From NCBI GenBank assembly GCA_021545665.1, contig JAJRTX010000120.1, positions 1-6,065 of the forward strand: a stretch of 6,065 nucleotides of DNA, read 5' to 3'. Of this stretch, positions 1-3,410 are shown piece by piece. The notes under the pieces were generated by a model. The model had not been told where the DNA came from. It did not search any database and saw only the letters and a program-made list of their open reading frames with translations. Position 1 is the first letter of the stretch, and every line of letters begins with the position of its first letter. The DNA is from Zetaproteobacteria bacterium (lineage in GTDB: Bacteria; Pseudomonadota; Zetaproteobacteria; Mariprofundales; Mariprofundaceae). The position numbers and the translations under genes were made by a program.

Positions 1-495
1 AGATAGAGAGGATTTTCTCCTCCCTTGACTTGTAATTTGAATATTTTTGTTATTATTAGGTTGACTCCTTCGCGCCTTCAGTGACGAAATACTTAATAGT
101 GGCCTACTATTTGAAGGTTTTCGTGTTTTTTTGTTTTTAGGTGGAGCAGGTTCATCAACTTCTAAGCTGTAATCTTTCTCAAATAATTTATCCGCCTGTA
201 ATTCAATAAAAGCCATGTCATCATCATCGAAATCATCTGATTGGTATTTAGATGTGTTGTTGGCAGTATTATCACCAAGACTGACTTCTAAAGATCTCTT
301 TAGATAGTTAACGGCCTTCTCAGGTTGATGGTCAAGAAGATATGCACGCCCTAATGTGCCGAGCACGGTTGATGAATTTGGATCAGATTCAAGGTATTCC
401 AGTAACAAATCAATAGCCGCTTTACGCAAACCGTTGCTAACCAGTTTATTTGCTTCTGAAAGTATCTCTTTTTTATTCACGGCAACACATTCCAT
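1..495 (-). CDS. TPR-repeat protein with acidic middle and basic tail (3' end beyond window)
   Basis: Translating the minus strand from the ATG at 495 gives 165 residues with no stop before the window edge, so the gene is partial. Residues about 8-40 and 43-76 form two helix-turn-helix units with TPR spacing: the first ends in an ESDPN turn, and the second contains TLGRAYLLDHQPEKAVNYL. TPRs usually mediate protein-protein contact. An acidic patch (SDDFDDDDMAF, from residue 86) follows, then from about residue 117 a Pro/Lys/Arg/Ser/Asn-rich, probably disordered basic stretch. There is no signal peptide or membrane segment. The ATG lies 16 bases after the regulator's stop and has a GGGAAG nine bases upstream, so co-transcription with the regulator is likely. 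A GTG at 480 is an alternative start. The gene is visibly more AT-rich than its neighbours, which suggests a different origin. Its function is not recognised; the missing C-terminus may hold the defining domain. Confidence 0.75.
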   Translation of the reverse strand, partial: MECVAVNKKEILSEANKLVSNGLRKAAIDLLLEYLESDPNSSTVLGTLGRAYLLDHQPEKAVNYLKRSLEVSLGDNTANNTSKYQSDDFDDDDMAFIELQADKLFEKDYSLEVDEPAPPKNKKTRKPSNSRPLLSISSLKARRSQPNNNKNIQITSQGRRKSSLS

Positions 496-511
496 ATTAA
501 AATACTTCCCA

Positions 512-1393
512 CTATGGGTTTGAGTAACCTGGTGCAATGACGAGATTATCCACGCCATACAGCGCTTGCCTGTTTCTAAGCCACAGATGATATTCGGGGC
601 CTTCCATGCTGTGGTCTTCCGTGCAGTCCACATTCCACCGACGAAGTACGTAACCGGCAACAGCGGCACGTACATCGACATTCAATACACCATTTTCCAT
701 GGCGTAGTCTGTTTCTATTGTTTTTGCGTGCTTAAGACGTGGGTGTGGCACGATTTCCAGTTCGACGATCCGATTCCATTGATTATCAGACTCCCGGGTC
801 TCATGCTCTTCGACCATGCTGTCGATGATTACCGGATCGGCAATACGCGTAATAACGAAATCGGAAAATCTGGATTGCCTCCGGTCATAGGCGCGGACGT
901 GCCAGCGTAGTCCGTTGTCAACCAGTACGAAGGGCACAATCTCGCGTGTGGTCCGTCCGCTACTCAGAGAACGGTAGGTAATTGTTACAACTTTCTTCTG
1001 ATGGATAGCGCGGGTAAGCACTGACAGTGTCGATAGAGAGGGCTTGTTCAGTTGCGCGGGCATTTCGCAGGCGATAAAACCCTTATGTGTGCCCACGAAG
1101 TCATCTCCAAATCCGTGCGCAAGGGCAGCCAGCGCTTGGTTGGGTGAGTAGTCGAATAGCGGCTCGAAGTCTTGCGAGCGCGTGTAGATCTTGCCCTTGG
1201 TGTCGTACTCAAGATTCTGAGGGGCCAGTTCCTTGTATAGGGTGATGTCGCGAGTTGCCGCAGCCTCCTTGATTCCAAATCGACCAACGAGGTCATTCCG
1301 GCCAATGGTTCCCAGGAAGCAGACCTTGAAATCGATATGAGACAGACGCTCTTTCTGAGTCTGGTTAATATCCTCTAGCCGTGCAAGGGACAT
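512..1393 (-). CDS. WYL-domain transcriptional regulator, BrxR/CapW type
   Basis: A 293-residue cytoplasmic DNA-binding regulator. The N-terminus (about residues 14-65) reads as a winged helix-turn-helix, with GRNDLVGRFGIKEAAATRDI as its core, followed by the KELAPQNLEYD segment typical of BrxR/CapW-like proteins. The WYL domain spans about 124-190 and includes ITYRSLSSGR and the GLRWHVRAYDRR motif. A C-terminal WCX-like region runs from about 208 to the end. Full length fits the family (roughly 280-310 residues). Family knowledge: such proteins bind palindromes as dimers, commonly repress adjacent defence operons (BREX, CBASS), and WYL domains are proposed to sense nucleic-acid ligands. I chose the ATG at 1393 over those at 1429/1426 because an AGGTGA ribosome site (1398-1403) precedes it, and the best promoter would place the transcript start close to 1431. 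It is divergent from the nuclease operon, with twin palindromes between them, so autoregulation and operon repression are inferred. Confidence 0.93.
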   Translation of the reverse strand: MSLARLEDINQTQKERLSHIDFKVCFLGTIGRNDLVGRFGIKEAAATRDITLYKELAPQNLEYDTKGKIYTRSQDFEPLFDYSPNQALAALAHGFGDDFVGTHKGFIACEMPAQLNKPSLSTLSVLTRAIHQKKVVTITYRSLSSGRTTREIVPFVLVDNGLRWHVRAYDRRQSRFSDFVITRIADPVIIDSMVEEHETRESDNQWNRIVELEIVPHPRLKHAKTIETDYAMENGVLNVDVRAAVAGYVLRRWNVDCTEDHSMEGPEYHLWLRNRQALYGVDNLVIAPGYSNP

Positions 1394-1397
1394 GTGT

Positions 1398-1403
1398 TCA
1401 CCT
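1398..1403 (-). promoter_or_regulatory. Ribosome binding site deciding the regulator start
   Basis: On the minus strand AGGTGA stands four bases before the ATG at 1393. The in-frame ATGs at 1429 and 1426 have no comparable site and would lie almost at the predicted transcription start, so the shorter 293-residue product is preferred over a 305-residue one. Confidence 0.6.
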
Positions 1404-1408
1404 ATTTT

Positions 1409-1478
1409 TGACGTATTAGTATCCATCATGAGACGTTATGATAATAAAAATACTATACAAGAGTCAATATGACGTATT
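1409..1478. repeat. 9-bp direct repeat TGACGTATT flanking the regulator promoter
   Basis: TGACGTATT occurs at 1409-1417, in the regulator's predicted 5' leader, and at 1470-1478, inside the first palindrome. The copies are 61 bp apart start to start, close to six helical turns, so both would face the same side of the helix. The leader copy lacks the second palindrome arm. It could be an auxiliary half-operator for the WYL regulator; chance recurrence of a 9-mer is also possible. Confidence 0.35.
1438..1467 (-). promoter_or_regulatory. Predicted sigma70 promoter of the regulator gene
   Basis: On the minus strand, TTGACT (1467-1462, five of six matches to the -35 consensus) is followed after 18 bases by TATCAT (1443-1438, five of six matches to the -10 consensus). 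Transcription would begin near 1431, leaving a leader of about 38 bases before the ATG at 1393. The -35 hexamer overlaps the left arm of the first palindrome, so a protein bound there would block it. Confidence 0.6.
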
Positions 1479-1481
1479 GAC
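1463..1481. promoter_or_regulatory. Candidate operator 1 (19-bp palindrome)
   Basis: Perfect 7-base arms GTCAATA (1463-1469) and TATTGAC (1475-1481) flank the five-base spacer TGACG. Each arm contributes most of a -35 hexamer, TTGACT to the left and TTGACA to the right, so this one element sits on both divergent promoters. That position, beside a WYL/winged-helix regulator, makes it the best candidate binding site. Binding itself is inferred. Confidence 0.65.
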
Positions 1482-1506
1482 ATCATCAAAATGATGATGG
1501 TAGAGT
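1477..1506 (+). promoter_or_regulatory. Predicted sigma70 promoter of the nuclease operon
   Basis: TTGACA (1477-1482) matches the -35 consensus exactly. Eighteen bases later TAGAGT (1501-1506) matches four of six -10 positions. Transcription would begin near 1513 and give a leader of about 80 bases to the HNH gene at 1594. The second palindrome fills the spacer almost exactly, a classic repression geometry. Confidence 0.6.
1481..1499. promoter_or_regulatory. Candidate operator 2 (19-bp palindrome)
   Basis: Perfect 8-base arms CATCATCA (1481-1488) and TGATGATG (1492-1499) flank AAA. It has the same overall length as operator 1 and shares base 1481 with it, but the arm sequence differs, so it may bind the same regulator weakly, another protein, or serve a structural role. 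There is no following T-tract on either side, so it is not an intrinsic terminator. It occupies the spacer of the rightward promoter. Confidence 0.55.
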
Positions 1507-1531
1507 AAAGCTTGTCTGATTACCCCTGTTT

Positions 1532-1547
1532 CGGTATGGGGATACCG
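1532..1547 (+). promoter_or_regulatory. Small hairpin in the operon leader
   Basis: CGGTAT (1532-1537) and ATACCG (1542-1547) pair perfectly around a GGGG loop within the predicted 5' leader, about 46 bases before the HNH start codon. TACCGGTA (1543-1550), an 8-bp palindrome, overlaps its right side and could compete with it or bind protein. It is too short and lacks a T-run, so it is not a terminator. Any role is speculative. Confidence 0.3.
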
Positions 1548-1593
1548 GTAAATGGTCATATTAACGTTTTGAGTGATAGTTGAGGCGAATATT

Positions 1594-2010
1594 ATGAAAG
1601 TTGATGACGAGAAATTGGAGCGTATTTTCCTGCGCACTGATGGGCAGTGCCATATCTGCCGAAAACACCTGAGTTTCAGTAACTATGGGGCTACCGGGAA
1701 GAGGGGGGCATGGGAAATTGAGCATTCCCGCCCTCAGTCAAAGGGTGGCACTGACCACATGAATAATCTGTATGCCGCGTGCGTTAGTTGTAACCGTAGT
1801 AAGGGGAACGCTACGACAGCATCCGCTCGAGCGGCAAATGGTTACCGGAAAGCACCATTGTCCAAGCGGAAGAAGAACCAGAACGCGCTGATATGGGGCG
1901 CAACTGGTTCGTTGGTCGCTTTGTTTGTACCCCCACAGCTACGGTTGGTTGCCTTTGTTGCCGGTGCAGCAGCAGGCGCTTTGCTTGGGTATGAGTCTGA
2001 ACCTGAATAG
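1594..2010 (+). CDS. HNH endonuclease with C-terminal membrane hairpin
   Basis: A 138-residue protein. The HNH (beta-beta-alpha-metal) nuclease core lies at about residues 19-71: zinc cysteines C19-x-x-C22 (CHIC) and C63-x-x-C66 (CVSC), the EIEH motif with catalytic H44, and N58 and N67 at the positions expected for the later HNH residues. HNH enzymes cut DNA, usually with a divalent metal. A basic linker (RKAPLSKRKKNQ) follows, then two short hydrophobic segments, about 98-113 and 116-132, separated by PPQ; the second is rich in Gly/Ala (AGAAAGALLG), like a helix-packing glycine zipper. I infer a membrane hairpin with the nuclease on the cytoplasmic side, set by the preceding positive charges. 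The start is the ATG at 1594, with GAGG (1582-1585) eight bases upstream; the GTG at 1573 has no such support. It is the first gene of the operon, 14 bases ahead of the SNase gene. Confidence 0.88.
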   Translation: MKVDDEKLERIFLRTDGQCHICRKHLSFSNYGATGKRGAWEIEHSRPQSKGGTDHMNNLYAACVSCNRSKGNATTASARAANGYRKAPLSKRKKNQNALIWGATGSLVALFVPPQLRLVAFVAGAAAGALLGYESEPE

Positions 2011-2011
2011 T

Positions 2012-2016
2012 GGAGG
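2012..2016 (+). promoter_or_regulatory. Ribosome binding site deciding the SNase start
   Basis: GGAGG lies eight bases before the ATG at 2025, an ideal distance. A longer reading from the GTG at 2010 would put this Shine-Dalgarno sequence inside the coding region and has no site of its own, so the ATG is preferred. Confidence 0.75.
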
Positions 2017-2024
2017 ATAGTACG

Positions 2025-2297
2025 ATGGCAAAAAAAGAACGTGTAACCAGAGTTATCGATGGTGATACCTTTGAAACCGCAAGCCGCAAACATCCGGTGC
2101 GCCTTGCGAATGTGGATGCTCCAGAGAAAGGTCAGCGCGGTGGAACAGCTGCGACTAATGCTTTGAAGGGGCTTATCGCCGGAGAAACTGTGACGATCGA
2201 AACTGTGGCTCGGGATAAATATGCTCGTTCGGTAGCCAAAGTGAAAGTTGGGCGAAAATCAGTCAATAAAGCCATGAATGACAAGCTGAAGAAGTAA
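2025..2297 (+). CDS. Minimal staphylococcal-nuclease-fold (SNase/TNase) protein
   Basis: A 90-residue protein matching the core of the thermonuclease family (calcium-dependent phosphodiesterases cutting DNA and RNA). RVIDGDTF (residues 9-16) is the first metal motif, with D14 corresponding to Asp21 of the Staphylococcus enzyme. VRLANVDAPE (25-34) supplies R26, D31 and E34, the counterparts of Arg35, Asp40 and Glu43. DKYARSVAKV (64-73) supplies R68, the counterpart of Arg87. All main catalytic residues are therefore present and activity is plausible. The protein stops soon after the VNKAM segment, so the C-terminal helices of longer homologues are absent. There is no signal peptide, unlike secreted thermonucleases, so it should act in the cytoplasm. 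It lies between the HNH and zinc-ribbon genes with gaps of 14 and 18 bases, indicating one operon. Confidence 0.9.
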   Translation: MAKKERVTRVIDGDTFETASRKHPVRLANVDAPEKGQRGGTAATNALKGLIAGETVTIETVARDKYARSVAKVKVGRKSVNKAMNDKLKK

Positions 2298-2315
2298 CCT
2301 CGCCAAGGATTTCTT

Positions 2316-3410
2316 ATGCCCGACTTCCGACTCCACAACCTTGAGCGATATCAAACCGGTGGCTCCGGGGACTGTATGGAATTGTCCATGCCATTGCCTA
2401 AGAGCGCCTCTGGGATGGTTAACCAACATTGCCCGACCGAAGACTGTGCACCAAGGGCTTTTCAGTTGGGTGATGTGATCGAGGACTATAAGCCGCTAGA
2501 CACTACGGATGCACATTGTCGCCGAGAACCCCATACGGATGGAGTGACTTGTCCGTATTGTGGCCACGATGATGAAGATCAGGCATTCATCCACCCAGAT
2601 GATATTAAAGCCGTCGAACAGGAGGTTATCTGGGCGGCCAGGAGAGATATCAGAGATATCCTTGGTGGGATGGCCTCAGATTTTAATCGTAAAACCTCCC
2701 GGAATGATCTTATTTCTATCAGCATGGATGTGAAGCAAGATCGAACGCCGCGACCTGTCGCCTACAGGCGAGATCTCTTAAGAGGTCTCGTGTGTAATTG
2801 CTGTGGCAGGACATATGGGGTTTATGCCATCGGACTTTTTTGTCCAGACTGTGGCTCACCAAACCTGGCTGTTCATTTCTCCCGTGAAACTGAACTAATC
2901 CATCGTCAAATTGAAATGGCAGAGCAGGTGAAGCGTGATGAAGCGAGTGACGAAGAATTAGCCTACAGGTTGCTTGGGAATGCTCATGAAGATGTCCTCA
3001 CGGCATTTGAGACCTATCAGAAAACTGTCTACCGCTATCTTGTGCATAAGCGCCTTCCTGAACAGGCGGAGGCCTTGTGTAATAAAAAAGCAACAGCCAA
3101 CCGTTTCCAGAATGTCGAGAAATCCAGAAAAATCTATACCGCTTTGGAAATCGATCCATTCGAAGTCCTTGATGAGAATGGTCTGAAGTTCTTGCGACTT
3201 AATATAGAAAAGCGCCATGTGATAGGGCATAACCTGAGCATTGCTGACGAATCATATATAAAAAACAGTCAAAGTGAACGGGAAGGAGAAACTGTGCATC
3301 TGATGTCCGAGGACATTCATCGGTTTGTTGAAATATCAGCAATGATTATCAGGCGTCTTGAGGTGGAATTGGAGAACCAGAATAGTTGTGATAGAGGCAG
3401 CATTGCATAA
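2316..3410 (+). CDS. Zinc-ribbon protein with putative HEPN-like C-terminal domain
   Basis: A 364-residue protein that I cannot assign to a named family. The N-terminal part has possible metal-binding cysteines at C39/C44 and C79-x-x-C82 (TCPYCGH). A second, clearer zinc ribbon uses C160-x-x-C163 (CNCCG) and C176-x-x-C179 (FCPDCG). Between them is a helical, charged stretch. The C-terminal part (about 190-355) is predicted to be helical and contains EKRHVIGHNLSIADESYI, in which R300-HVIG-H305 fits the RX4-6H motif of HEPN ribonucleases, and the following N-x-x-I-x-D-x-x-Y resembles HEPN proteins of the RNxxxH...DxxY style. HEPN proteins are often RNases in defence and toxin systems; the assignment here rests on the motif and helical context only. 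No membrane segments are seen. The ATG at 2316 is preceded by AAGGA (2305-2309), six bases away. The gene overlaps the next by 23 bases, suggesting translational coupling. Confidence 0.82.
   Translation: MPDFRLHNLERYQTGGSGDCMELSMPLPKSASGMVNQHCPTEDCAPRAFQLGDVIEDYKPLDTTDAHCRREPHTDGVTCPYCGHDDEDQAFIHPDDIKAVEQEVIWAARRDIRDILGGMASDFNRKTSRNDLISISMDVKQDRTPRPVAYRRDLLRGLVCNCCGRTYGVYAIGLFCPDCGSPNLAVHFSRETELIHRQIEMAEQVKRDEASDEELAYRLLGNAHEDVLTAFETYQKTVYRYLVHKRLPEQAEALCNKKATANRFQNVEKSRKIYTALEIDPFEVLDENGLKFLRLNIEKRHVIGHNLSIADESYIKNSQSEREGETVHLMSEDIHRFVEISAMIIRRLEVELENQNSCDRGSIA
2758..2790 (+). repeat. Two adjoining palindromes inside the zinc-ribbon gene
   Basis: TCGCCT (2758-2763) and AGGCGA (2766-2771) form a tight inverted repeat around AC. 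Immediately overlapping it, 2769-2790 is a 22-base palindrome centred on CTTAAG, with one imperfect pair that would be a G-U wobble in RNA. It encodes residues 152-159, just before the second zinc ribbon. Either could form a stable mRNA hairpin. There is no T-run, so it is not a terminator. It may be codon-driven coincidence. Confidence 0.4.

Noticed and set aside
566..910. Open reading frame of 114 codons on the plus strand
   Set aside because: Lies wholly within the regulator gene in antisense; no ribosome site and no recognisable domain.
1394..1429. Longer regulator reading from the ATG pair at 1429/1426
   Set aside because: No ribosome site, the predicted transcription start is only a base or two away, and the extra 12 residues do not resemble the family's N-terminus, whereas the ATG at 1393 has AGGTGA.
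1481..1499. Palindrome as an intrinsic terminator or attachment site
   Set aside because: AT-rich stem with no T-run, no integrase or matching copy in the window, and its placement inside a promoter spacer is better explained as an operator.
1811..2093. Two overlapping minus-strand reading frames
   Set aside because: Antisense to the HNH and SNase genes, whose motifs are unambiguous; products are low-complexity with no family features.
2641..2662. GATATC repeated either side of AGA, giving a local palindrome
   Set aside because: Encoded by a repetitive DIRDI residue pattern in the zinc-ribbon protein; short and likely incidental.
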